NCBI RefSeq assembly: GCF_000204055.1
Contig: NW_006768812.1
Span: forward strand, 255,388 to 319,387
DNA length: 64,000 nt
Direction of reading: 5' to 3'
DNA from: Melampsora larici-populina 98AG31
Lineage: Eukaryota > Basidiomycota > Pucciniomycetes > Pucciniales > Melampsoraceae
Below, piece after piece: positions 12,901 through 23,390 of this stretch. Within the stretch, counting starts at the first letter, position 1. Each line of letters starts with the position of its first letter. The notes under the pieces were generated by a model. The model was given only the letters and a program-made list of their open reading frames with translations. It made no database searches and was not told where the DNA came from. The position numbers and the translations under genes are program-made.

Positions 12901-15537
12901 CTAATAAATCCTCGAACGCGCCTCCCAAACAGAATCCGACGGACCCACACCACAAACAGGCGACAGAACATGAAATTTCTTCAACCACGGATCTAAAGCA
13001 GTCGATATCTCCGTCAAAGGCGTCCAAACGTCATCTAAACCAGAAGTATCCCCTCCACGTAAAAGATATTCATGAATACCCCGATCCGTGAGCCTATAAT
13101 CAATGATAAAAGACGTGATCCCTGCATCTTGGTCTTCTAAAACATCGAAGGTCTCAACCACCGGCAGAGACTCCCCAAAAAACGGAGACAACAATGAAAC
13201 GTTAAAGACTGGATGTAACCGTCGAAGAGATAAAGGTAAAATTAACTCAGCAGCATTCTTTCCCACCATTCTTTTGACTTGAAACGGTCCGATCCGCCGA
13301 ACATCCAGCTTGTTTGAAGGTCTCAAGGTACGCAAATTCCGTCGTGAAAGCCAAACAAGATCCCCGGGAGCATACACCACAGGTACTTGTCGTGTTCCAT
13401 TGTAAAACTTTGCCTGAGATGCTTTAGCCCGTTCAAAATTTGTTTTCAAAGCATGATGGATTTCCTGCAATTGTTCAACAAAGTTGTCAGCTTGTGGCAC
13501 CCCAGATGTCGCAATCAAAGAATTAAAACGCGGGTGACAACCCGTATACGCAAAGAACGGCGAGAATCCAGTTGAGGAAGACGGAGAGTTATTGTAAGAG
13601 AACTCGGCCACAGGTAACCACCAAACCCAGTCTGACTGATCATCTGACACGAAATGACGGAGAAAATCCTCTACCAAAGCATTAATACGCTCGACCTGCC
13701 CATCCGTCTGCGGGTGAAAAGCTGTCGAGGGAGCTGGGGAAACATTCAATAACTTCAGTACAGCCGTCCAAAAACGAGAAACGAAAGTTGTACCGCGGTC
13801 TGATACAATGACATCAGGCAACCCATGATGCTTAAAGACATGAGTGATGAAGGTATCTGCCAACTGCTCAGCATTCCACGATTCCTTAGCCGGAATAAAA
13901 TGAGCGCCTTTCCCTAGGTGATCCACAACCACCATTATCGAATCGAAACCTCGCAACAACGGCAACTTAACAATAAAATCGACGCCGATCGTAGACCATG
14001 GTCGTTCCGGGACAGGTAAAGGAACTAATTCACCCTGGGGTGGTCTTTGATCCACTTTGACTCGTTGACAACTAATGCAAGATTTCAAAAAGATCAGCAA
14101 ATCATCCCGAATGTTAGGCCAACTAAAAGTCCTAGTCAACAAGTCCAGAGTCTTCATACTGCCCCAATGACCCGCCGCCGGAGACTCATGCATTTGCCGC
14201 ATGATAACCACCCAAGCCGCCAAAGGAACGTAGAGCCTATCGCGCCACCACCACAAATTACATTGATAGGTGAGTTGTTTTGGTCGACGTCCTTGCAGCA
14301 ATGGATCCGTCGAGTACAAGCCATGGAACCAAGATTGCGTTTCCAAAGAAGCAGGCAAGAAATAGGATGGATCTGATTGACCCATTATCAAATCTTTCCG
14401 CAAGGTGACCACTTGGACCGACATATTCTTGACATCTCGTAACCCTAACAAAACAACCTTATTGGAGGATAATTTCCCTTCAGTTAAGTCAGAACGTCGA
14501 GAAGCAGGATCAGCAGGATTCATCCGTCCGGGAGTATGCAGAATTTCGAATTGAAACTGCCCAAGAAAGGATGACCATCTAGCTTGTCGTGGCGTCAAAT
14601 CTTGCGCTGTCATGAAATAACGTAAGTTAGCATGATCAGACAACACCGCAACAGCTTCCGTAGATCCTAACAACCAAGCTCGCCATTCCTGAAAACAGGC
14701 AATAATTGCGCCCAACTCCTGGTCGTGGACCTGCCAATTCCGTTCCGATGGGGTCAACTTCTTCGAATAATAGGCCACTGGCCTTAATTCACCAGTATCA
14801 GAATATTGGGAAAGTATTCCTGAAAAAGCAAATCCCGACGAATCAACTTGTACCACTCTCTTCTTAGAAAAATCGAAATGTAATAAGAAGGGAGACTCAG
14901 CAAAAAGTCGGCGAAGTAAATCAAACGCTGCCTTAACACTTCCACGCCGTAATCCATTCTTCACATCCGCCGCAGCCACCGTAAGATCAGTAAGCGGAGC
15001 AACAATTTGAGAGAAGGCCGGTATGAATTGTCTATAGAAATTTGAAAACCCTAAAAACCGACGCAAATCCGCTAGATCAGCAGGATAAGGCCACTCGGCC
15101 AAAGTATTGAGCTTCTTTGGATCCATCCGTAGACCATCTGTTGAGATAACAAAACCCAAGAAAACAACCTCAGTAACGAAAAATTCACACTTCCCAGGAG
15201 AAGCTGTCAAATGGTGTTCTGATAACTTAGCTAGAATTTGTTCAATGTGTTTTGCATGTTCTTCCTCAGATTTCGAAAAGATTAAAATATCGTCAATAAA
15301 AACAAAGCATGAAATGTCCAAAAATTCTCTCAATACCCATTGAATGAATCGCTGAAAAGTAGCTGGGGCATTAGCTAATCCAAATGGCATAACTGTGAAT
15401 TCAAAAAGTCCCCAAGGAGTCCTAAAGGCCGTTTTCCACTCATCACCATCTTTAATTCTGATCAAATTAAAGGCAGACTTAAGATCAATTTTTGAAAAGA
15501 CAGTACAACCTTTCAATTGGTTCAGCAACCAAGACAT
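12901..15537 (-). pseudogene. Gypsy pol, distal part: RT, RNase H, integrase, chromodomain-like end
   Basis: Open frame of 878 codons, in the same frame as the upstream part but separated from it by a TGA at 15601-15603. Order: RT with TAFRTPWGLFEF, MPFGLANAPATFQ and the catalytic FIDDILIF (about residue 80-87); RNase H (QVDSSGFAFSGIL, DQELGAI, SDHANLRYF); integrase zinc part (HExxAAGH-like, CISCQR) and catalytic core (GVDFIVKLP, VSDRGTTF, TAFHPQTDGQVERIN); then RRIGPFQVK and a C-terminal module (FIIDYRLTDRGIHEYLLRG, DVWTPLTEI) that resembles a degenerate chromodomain. It is complete apart from the upstream nonsense codon, so this is a recently inactivated pol. Confidence 0.93.
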
Positions 15538-15600
15538 TACCGGTATCGGGTAACTGTCTCGTTTAGTAATTTTGTTAAGTCCCCAATAATCAACACAAGG

Positions 15601-16698
15601 TCAATTCTTCTTACCAGGTACTTTAACAAAAAAAATCGGGGCTGCTGCTGGTGAAGAAGACGGTCTTGTGAAACCCTTACCCAACATCTCGTCAAGGTAC
15701 TCGCGCAACTCTCGCTGCTCAGACTGGGCAAGATTGTACAATCCCCCAAAAGGTGGATCACAATCGGGCTTTAGATCTATTGCACAGTCAAATGCTCGAT
15801 GGGGAGGAAGTACAAATTCCTGTGGAAAGAAAACATGTGAGTATTTAAAACAACTTTTCGGTAGATTCAAAGGAAGAGACTTGTCAGAAGTGGTTAAAGA
15901 AGATGAAGGAGTTTCGATGGAATTTTGATTCTTTGAATATATTTGTGGAGACGGTGAGGAATTTTCTGTCGCTGTGATGGAAGAAATTGGAAAAGAAGGT
16001 TGTTCAACAGATTCCAACTCACAAGAAACTACAGATACATTCAAATCCGTCATCGCTGCTACAACCATTCCATTGATAGCAAGATAGACACCATTCTTAT
16101 GACAGACAGCAGCCGCACCAACACTCTTCTTCCATGGTAGGCCTAAAATCACATCTTGACCATGTATCGACGTTACTCCTAATTTTGCTGGTAACTCAAT
16201 TGATGATGAAGTACTTGATGTTGCTGTTAAAACTCCCACCCACTGCCTATCTATCACTCCTCCTGCTCCCGCTGAACCATCAAAGCCAAAACACAGCATC
16301 GGATCACAAGAAATAGTTGAGATTTTGTGCTTTCTGACTAATTCTTGACTGATTAAATTAGCCATCGCACCTGTATCGATCAAAGCAAAAACGACTACTG
16401 GAGAACCTTCATTGGACAAAGTAAATGGAACAATGAATTTCCCATTAGCAGTTTGACAGGTATCAATCCTGATTGAACTAATATCAATATGTACCTCTTG
16501 TTCTTCAACATTCGGATAAATGATTTCATTCATACTTGAAAAATAATGATCAACAAATTCGTTTGTTGCAAGTGATTGTTCTTCCGAAGTGTTAACAAAA
16601 GCAATTGAATTGATATTGAATTCTTCAGTCGAACTTTCTATAACTTCTTCTCGTTGATCTTCAAAGTTGACTTGTGAAACCGACACTGTAAACATCAT
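15601..16698 (-). pseudogene. Gypsy pol, proximal part: aspartic protease and start of RT
   Basis: Retropepsin-like ALIDTGAMANL at about residues 106-115, with a downstream GQDVILGLPW that fits the second protease motif. The end (HRAFDCAIDLKPDCDPPFGG..., PIFFVKVPGKKN) is the RT N-terminus and stops at TGA 15601. The same frame stays open for 21 more codons until the next part, so one nonsense codon splits pol. In this RT motif an arginine usually sits at that position, and a CGA to TGA change is the simplest explanation. Upstream, a stop directly precedes ATG 16698, and a foldback element (16767-17223) separates it from gag. Confidence 0.9.
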
Positions 16699-16766
16699 TC
16701 AACTTCCCCAATTTGGCAGAGGAAAATGATTAATAGTACAGTTTTTCATAAAAGAATCTAATACTG

Positions 16767-17223
16767 CACACCTGGGCCATTTCACCCACACTACATATGT
16801 GCAGCAAGCTAAGTCAATAGTTGTCTATCATGTACATACAGGTCTGCTCAGTTTTTTGCCCATCAGAATAAATAAATCACATGTTATACCACATGTAACT
16901 TTTTCGACTTTGAAATTCTTTTCCCAAAAATTCACTACATATAATTCTGTAGCTGCTCAGGCAATATTGTTGAAGCTATGTCTTAGTAACAGAAAGTGTG
17001 TTACATGCAGTTGAGTTGATGAGATCACACCAAAACATTGAGTCAGTGTATGTAGTCAATCTTTTGGAAGCTTTTTTCAATCTGAAAGAAGTTACAGCAT
17101 GTATTACATATGAATAACTTGTCCTGATGAGCAGATAACTGAGCAGAACTGTATGTACATGATAACCACATATTCACTGAGCCTGCTACACATATGTAGT
17201 GTGGGTGTTATGGCTCAGGTGTG
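16767..17223. mobile_element. 457-bp foldback element between gag and pol
   Basis: The ends are 44-bp inverted repeats (16767-16810 and 17180-17223) with four mismatches, containing CACCCACACTACATATGTG. The similarity continues inwards with gaps for roughly 150 bp (shared ATCATGTACATACAG, TCTGCTCAGTT), so most of the element folds back on itself. It holds no ORF of note. The gag frame ends inside its right arm. I found no convincing target duplication, so the exact ends are uncertain. Confidence 0.75.
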
Positions 17224-18683
17224 GAGTGATAGACCATTTTATGACAAATCATACTCCCAATCATTTTTCCCTGCCCACTTGGGGAACCCGAATAATGTCT
17301 GCAGTGCGACTTGATGTTCAAGAATTGTAATTTTTCCTGCAAGGTTTTGTTTTGATTTGGACAAACTCCTTTTGCATGAGTTCCTTGTAAATCATAGTTC
17401 TTCAAACATCTTGCACATAATTTACGTTCTTGACAAGCCTTCATAATCTGAAAAAATATTGAAGGTTTCTTCTTTGACGAATTCAAATCGATGGCATCAA
17501 TATCCATTGGCACTGCTTGATCTTGCCGATGAACTTGAACTTGAGTTGGTCGGAACTGGTGAATATGCTGAGAATCCGGTTTATGAACTTTCTTGATGTA
17601 CGATGAATGATTTGAAGGCAATTCTGAAAGTTCTTGAACAATTTCCGCTGCTTGTATTGCTAAATTCATTTTTTCTTGAAGAATCTTCGTTCTAGTCCAA
17701 CCAGGTAACCTACACGCTTCAGCCAATATGTCCGGATCCAAACCTTTGACATATCTCAAAATTGCGTCTTCTGGCGAAATGCTGACATGAATAACTAACG
17801 ACCTGAATCTTGAATTATAATCAACAATCGAATGAGCTCCTTGTCGACAATTATCCAAATTCTTTCTATTTGTTCGATCTTCATTCTTGTCGGCAAATAT
17901 GACCTTCATTTCTTGCAAAAATAACGAGAATGACGTCAAAGGTAACAATCTATACTCCAAAGCTTTTAAATCATCAAAGCCATCAAATACTCCTGACTCA
18001 GCTGCATTCTGTTCCAACAAAGAATTAAACCAAAAACTTGCTGTAGACCTCGGTTCAAACAAAGTTGAAAGCCAATTGATTTTAAACCTATCGTCCTTCG
18101 TAGAGAAATAAGCTTCATTTTCCCTCATTTCCTGATAAAAATCTTGAAAGAAAGATTTCAAATGCGATGAAGTACCACTGAAACGTATATTATTTCTGAA
18201 ACGAGGAATTTGAACAGCTTGTGAAGCGTTTGAATGAGAACTTGAAGGCTGAAAAGGGGCTTGAAACGAAGGATGTTGAGGAACATTTGCAAACTGAGGT
18301 ATTGGTGTATGTTGACGAGGTTCATACTGAGGTTGAGGATTATACATTGGAATCTGAGTATTAATTGGAGGTGGAACAAATTGAGGATTGTGATTAAAAT
18401 TGTGAAAAGCATCAGCTTGAGGAAACCGAGGTTGAGAGAAGGAAGGTTGCGCAGGTTGAGGAAAATGAGGTTGAGTATGAACTCGAGGAGGTTGATTAAA
18501 ATGAGAGAATTCAGGATTTGGTTGAGAATACTGAGGAGGAGCAGAAAATAACGGCGGAACAGAAGTCTGCAACGGAGGTTGAAAAGAAGGATGAAATTGA
18601 GGAGGAGGTTGATTAAAATTAGGAGGATGAACGAAAGGAGGAGCTTGTTGATGCGGAGGTAAATCTCTTTGAATATTCAAAAC
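17208..18683 (-). pseudogene. Gypsy gag, main part
   Basis: Long Pro/Gln-rich N-terminal region, then a capsid-like helical part (DRFKINWLSTLF, YNSRFRSLVIHVSISPEDAILRYVKGL) typical of gypsy gag, then a nucleocapsid zinc motif CARCLKNYDLQGTHAKGVC. Its N-terminus is cut by the 18689-18889 foldback, and its stop (17208-17210) lies in the arm of the 16767-17223 element. The first residues of the open frame (before about 18683) come from the foldback, not gag. Confidence 0.88.
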
Positions 18684-18688
18684 ATTAA

Positions 18689-18889
18689 GGGTACACAAAC
18701 ATTACAACCCATTTGAAAAACCCATTTGAGAAAAAATAGAAAAACCCATTCAAAAAAATATTTTTTTGAACAGAAAATTCCAGAGGGACCCAATTTATTT
18801 TTCTGTTCAAAAAAATAATTTTTTAAATGGGTTTTTCTATTTTTTCTCAAATGGGTTTTTCAAATGGTTTGTAATGTTTGTGTACCCCT
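18689..18889. mobile_element. 201-bp hairpin element inserted in gag
   Basis: Near-perfect palindrome: the arms share GGGTACACAAACATTACA, CCATTTGAAAAACCC and TTTGAGAAAAAATAGAAAAA. It is flanked by the duplication ATTAA (18684-18688 and 18890-18894). With the element and one duplication copy removed, the gag frame continues without a break, which supports these limits. It is non-coding. Confidence 0.88.
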
Positions 18890-18894
18890 ATTAA

Positions 18895-19126
18895 CTCCTT
18901 GAGTTAAATCTTCCACTGAAACTTGAGGAATACTTTGAGTTTCGTTTTGACTTCTCAAAGAATTCATTTGGGCATTTGACAACTGAATCTGTAATTGATG
19001 AACTTGTTCTTGTAGCAATCGAACTTCCGAAGGTGTTGGCACTCGAGGGGGATCCGGCCGTACACTCTCCATATCAAACAAAGATGAAATATCAGTATTA
19101 CCCGTTCTTGGATTCCAGGGATCCAT
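18895..19126 (-). pseudogene. Gypsy gag, N-terminal part
   Basis: ATG at 19126 (MDPWNPRTGN), with a coiled-coil-like stretch (SEVRLLQEQVHQLQIQLSNAQ) that ends at the hairpin insertion. It is the severed head of the gag gene at 17208-18683. Confidence 0.75.
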
Positions 19127-19127
19127 A

Positions 19128-19403
19128 TCAATCTTCTTCTTCTGACTCTGAATTTACTGAAGTATCTCTTGAAAATTCTTCTCGACGATGTCTCAAAAGA
19201 TGAATAGATTCGATAAATTCAATACACAACAAGTTATCTCCTATGAAAGAAGAATTGTAACTACTACCTGTAAATGGATTTTCTTCTGAATAATCAAAAT
19301 AAGGTAATTCTTGAAAATGAAATAAAAGTTCTTCTGAAGAGATAGAAATAGGATGAATATAAATTTGATAATAAGCTTGAATAAAAGAAATATTACTAAA
19401 CAT
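19128..19403 (-). CDS. Small leader ORF of the gypsy element (91 aa)
   Basis: An acidic ORF between the primer site and gag, ending ESEEED. Its TGA overlaps the gag ATG in a TGATG arrangement (19126-19130). No homology is recognised. It could be a translated leader that couples termination to gag initiation, or simply an open stretch. Low certainty as a protein. Confidence 0.3.
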   Translation of the reverse strand: MFSNISFIQAYYQIYIHPISISSEELLFHFQELPYFDYSEENPFTGSSYNSSFIGDNLLCIEFIESIHLLRHRREEFSRDTSVNSESEEED

Positions 19404-19520
19404 AAAACGATAAATTATAAGAAAGAGATTTATTTTATTTTATTAGTTTTTATTAAGAGAAAAAAAATATTAAGAATTTAAAGGAAGAAGAAAAAAAAAT
19501 TTAAATTCTGAGTTTTAAAG

Positions 19521-19530
19521 ATCGAAATTA
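19521..19530 (-). promoter_or_regulatory. Putative self-primer binding site
   Basis: Three nt inside the 5' LTR lies TAATTTCGAT (minus strand). It is the exact reverse complement of ATCGAAATTA inside the LTR (19644-19653). I see no tRNA-type primer site. Tf1/sushi-type elements prime from the 5' end of their own RNA; this is my inference here. Confidence 0.45.
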
Positions 19531-19533
19531 AAA

Positions 19534-19886
19534 TGTGATGCTCTACCTTGTATATGAAATACAAAGTCTGGTCTTAGACGATTGAAACCCGTCCTGGTCT
19601 GGTCTTGGTAAATGAGTTTTTAAAATGGAAAGTAAGATGATAATAATTTCGATAAAGAAAAGGAGACAGAGAACAGAAACAAAACAAACTATATAGAAAA
19701 AGAGAAACTAAATCAGGCACAACAGAAACCGTAACAGAAGATGACATCATCCCATAACAAAGATAAAACTACTATAAAACTAAAATAAAACGTCTAACAT
19801 TAAGATCTAACATGGTTCCTTATACATAAAAGAAGGTCCCTTATCCGTGTCCTAACAACAGAAAACGTCCGAACACGTTTATGACA
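19534..19886 (-). repeat. 5' LTR
   Basis: It is 353 bp with the boundaries of the left copy. Read on the minus strand it contains a TATA-like TATATAG and downstream the 10-mer that pairs with the putative primer site. Confidence 0.95.
19690..19696 (-). promoter_or_regulatory. TATA-like box in 5' LTR
   Basis: TATATAG on the minus strand, about 35-45 nt upstream of the ATCGAAATTA segment that would be the transcript start under a self-priming model. This is an inference from spacing only. Confidence 0.4.
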
Positions 19887-19891
19887 CCACT
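19887..19891. repeat. Target-site duplication CCACT, right
   Basis: It matches 12515-12519 exactly and directly abuts the LTR. Confidence 0.9.
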
Positions 19892-20776
19892 CGCCAAAAT
19901 CATACGAGGGCCAAGAGAAAGCAATTCAACCTGAGTCCTATTCCTTGAACTTGAAGCGGACGCCGCGCTAGAGCGAATTTGAGTCTATCTTTGTCCAGGT
20001 AAACTTTGAACGCAGGGCACACCGTGCGTTTCTGTGTATAGAAAACATATCTGACGCATCCTTACCCCTACGACTCACAAAATCTCCGAAGTCCATGAGA
20101 TGCAATCAATCTCAAGGCAGGTGTTTCAGCAAGTCAAAGAGCTCACATTGATCACCGAATGAAGTGATAATTGATCTAAACGGACCCAATCCCTCATGAT
20201 CTCGCCGGTATTGTCAAAATGAGCACTCGGAAAATGTCTATAAATCACCCTCAACCAATAAAGAGCAGAGTATCAAACAATGCGGAAATATGAGCACTCT
20301 TCTTCCTGTCTCATTGGTACGCCGCGAGCTCTAACTTAACACAAGTCCGAAAACTGACGCCTACTGACGCACTTGAGCTAACTGTAAGGATCTGGAATGT
20401 ATGTACCCACCATACCTTCTCGAACGTGTAACACATTAGTAGAAATTACTAAAGATATAAAGTGGACTTTCCTTTTTACCTCTTTGTTGGTTTTGCTCAC
20501 CTTTGAATAATTGCAGGTTAGTTGCAGCTTTTCATGTGTTTTCTGTTGGCTTGTGGTATTGTGCTTTCTCTATTCCACATCGAGGGGGCGGGTACGCTAG
20601 CAATACGCTTATTTTGAAGCAGCATATGATTCAGCAATGGACTGTGTTACGTCTCATACTCTTCCTGATGAAGGACATCATTCCTTTTTAATTTGTCATC
20701 AATTATACACAAAGATAAAAGATCATACATTCTGGGGTTCGGCTTGAACGCGACTTGTTTGATTGAGGCCTTAGTA
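19892..20776. other. Intergenic DNA between the LTR element and DcpS
   Basis: No supported gene or repeat. It includes the DcpS 3' flank. Confidence 0.5.
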
Positions 20777-22160
20777 TCAAGACAGATCTGATGGAATTGA
20801 ATGACAAGCCTTAGTAGCTTCCCAAAGTTTTTCAAACATTTCATGGTTCTCGCCTAGAGCATAAGTAAAGGTTCGACGAGCATAAAAGCTCTTTTCAGGT
20901 ATAGGTTTTTGTAGTATTTCTTGTTCTAGATTCTCGATTATATCATCAAGTAGATGTGCTTGTCCTGTTGCAACTCCTGGGAAACCTGTATGTTCGATAT
21001 GTACCTTTTAGAATGGAGGGAAAGGTATATAAGTATAAGAGCGGATCTAGTTCCATCAAGGATGAAGTAGTAGAGGAATGACAAACAATATGAACATGAA
21101 ATTGGTAGTAACTTGGCTGATAGTGTACAAACAACCTTAGTTCTTCTTTTGGAACTCCATAACGTGCTTGAACTGCTCGGGTACCATCTATAGCGATGGC
21201 TTTCAGAAGTGAGAGATGGATAGGTGTTATATCTCGTAAGGATCTAATTGAAGGGTCTTGAACAATTGCAAGTACATAGAGAGATGATAAGCTTTGTTGG
21301 TCCCATTTACTGTTTAAAATCAAAACACACGTTAGAAGATCGGATCACTTGGATTGAAGGATTTAGGAAGATTTTCATACGTACAGGTCAGGTATGATCA
21401 TGAAAGCTTTGTTGGGGGAAAGGTCTTCGTAAATAATCTTTTCTGTCTCAGTTACATGAGAAAGTATATTTCGTAACCTGTGAGATCAAATAAAAACCAT
21501 CAACAATCTAAAGGACTTGATTTGATCTTTGATCAGATTTTGTAATGCGATATCAAAAACCAAAAAAGACACAAACCAAGTCAATCGTGAATGAGGTATT
21601 TGATCTATATAAGTCTTGACAACTTTTTCATAAACGTTTGGTGTTTCCTTAATCATCTTCATACCTTGCTTAGAATACTTTCGGATATGCTATCAAATTT
21701 CAAAGAACGTCTCGTTTCAAAACATGATCATCACACATCTCAACTTATAATAAATTCACTAACTGTTTCAGTAGCAGGTGATATGATGGTCATCTTGTAA
21801 TCCGCATTTATACCTTTGTTTGTGACCCATCCCATAAGCCATTGATAAACATCATTTGAGCCTAAGCTTTTGACTTTAGTGATAGCTTGAACTAGCTCGG
21901 AGGCTGATGTGTTTCCCGTTAATGGGGTTTTGGTTATCAAGATGATCGCTGGGATTGATTTGCCATCAGATTCTTCGATTGTACCTAATAAGTTTATCGA
22001 ATGTCGTGTTAAATCTAGTATTGTTGAAGATCAACAAGAAATAAATGATCAGAAAATGATGTAATTGTCTGCAAGTTTATGGTATCACTTACCGACCTTC
22101 GTTTAAGACCTTTTCATATCTGAAGCTCTTGAGTAGTTCCTCAGCACCAGCAGACGACAT
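20777..22160 (-). CDS. DCS1: Scavenger mRNA decapping enzyme DcpS
   Basis: HIT-family pyrophosphatase that hydrolyses the m7G cap left after 3'-5' mRNA decay (established for DcpS/Dcs1). ATG 22158-22160 (MSSAGAEELLKSFRYEKVLNEG), stop TGA 20777-20779, with about six exons. Seen in order: a domain-swapped N-terminal part (LLGTIEESDGKSIPAIILITKTPL); KYSKQGMKMIKETPNVYEKVVKTYI; ILSHVTETEKIIYEDL; KWDQQSLSSLYVLAIVQDPSIRSLRDI; the HIT region LRLFVHYQPSYYQFHVHI with the central catalytic His present; then GQAHLLDDIIENLE and a C-terminal TYALGENHEMFEKLWEA. The first position of the His-x-His-x-His triad is Gln here (YYQFHVH). One splice site (after HVHIV) is not consensus on its exon side. It lies 0.9 kb from the LTR element and is not disturbed by it. 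Confidence 0.92.
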
Positions 22161-23390
22161 GGTCAACGAGGAGAGGTGATCTGGCGATTTCACATAAGCA
22201 CACATGTGACCATGTCATGACTGCATGCGGCCGGGACCCGACCACTTCGGCCTGGCCTGAGGCGGGTCGGATGTCAGGTGCTCTCTATAGCTTCTCAGTC
22301 TGCATTTTTGCAACCTGATGCATTTCTGCTTTCTGGTTGAATAGGTTTGATTCTCTGCTCTCTGAATTTTTCTTGGATAATGTTTGCATGAAATACAAAA
22401 GTAAAATCTTGCCTGAAATTGATGACTATATTGACACTGTGCAGATGTAGTATTTTTCCACCATGCAAAATGATTAAAATTAATGTCAAAATGATTAAAA
22501 ATGCTGTGTTAATGCATAAAAATGCACTATTAATGCACCATTCATGTGGAAAAATGCAGCATCAATGCAGTAAAATGCAGTGTTAATGCACACACAAAAT
22601 GAATTCAGAATTCTACCTTTTTCAATTTTGTTTGTCCTTCAGGTCAATCATTTTTCACTTGGGAAAAATACTACATCTGCCCAGTGTGATGAAGAATTCG
22701 TCTCTTTCCTTTATCTTTCAATTCATAAAAAATGTTTAGATTTTCATCAAACTCAAAAAAATGCAAGCTAATTGAGCGACGCAAGAAATGAGAGAGTCAA
22801 AGGGCCTGGAATGCGAGTCTGGGTTTCTGAAAAGAAAGGATGACATTTCGTACTTACAATTCGTATGTTGTATATATGTATCAGTTCCATTCATTGGGTC
22901 CAAGCAAGCTCTGAACACGCGGCGCAAAATCCTGCCGCTCTTTGCAGAACTTGCAGCGCAATTTTGCCTCCAAGACTGGAGAAAAATCTCACTACCTTGC
23001 TAAAGCAAATGCGTTTCAACACTACTCTCGTATGTTGATAACCTGATAATGATTTTGTGAGAATGCTTTTCCATTTGATCCCCGTTCTCATGTTACGTAG
23101 AGTATTGAGTAAATCAAGTTATACAACTTGTACCACTGCGGCACTTCAAACACTACCACTTGTTTTTGAGGCAGGTGATATGTCTTTGAATTCTTCGACG
23201 CAAACCCTTTTGAACGACATAAAAAGCTTGCCATATCTTGGTCCCTGCATCTAACGTTCATTTCAATTCTTTCACATCATTGTTAAAGTAATTCTAAAAC
23301 TTGATACCAGCTCTTAGACTAGCTTCCAAGATCTCAAACCATCGATGAAAGGCTCCATAAATCAAATCCTTCTTACTTGTACCCTAATTA
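22161..23390. other. Intergenic DNA with AATGCA-rich stretch
   Basis: No supported gene. At about 22483-22590 the hexamer AATGCA recurs roughly ten times with irregular spacing, a degenerate simple repeat. Short open frames at 23037-23250 might be an upstream exon of the next gene, but nothing decides this. Confidence 0.4.

Larger units (their letters stand above)
12520..19886 (-). mobile_element. Complete Ty3/gypsy LTR retrotransposon, broken coding region
   Basis: Two 353-bp direct repeats (12520-12872 and 19534-19886) start TG and end CA, and the whole is flanked by the duplication CCACT (12515-12519 and 19887-19891). The element is transcribed leftwards: 5' LTR on the right, then gag, then protease-RT-RNase H-integrase-chromodomain-like, then 3' LTR. 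The LTRs differ at only two positions, so the insertion is recent. It is not autonomous: gag is interrupted by a foldback element, a second foldback lies between gag and pol, and pol has an in-frame TGA. Confidence 0.95.

Noticed and set aside
22480..22590. CRISPR-like or true tandem array of AATGCA
   Set aside because: The spacing is irregular and the unit too short; it is a degenerate simple repeat.
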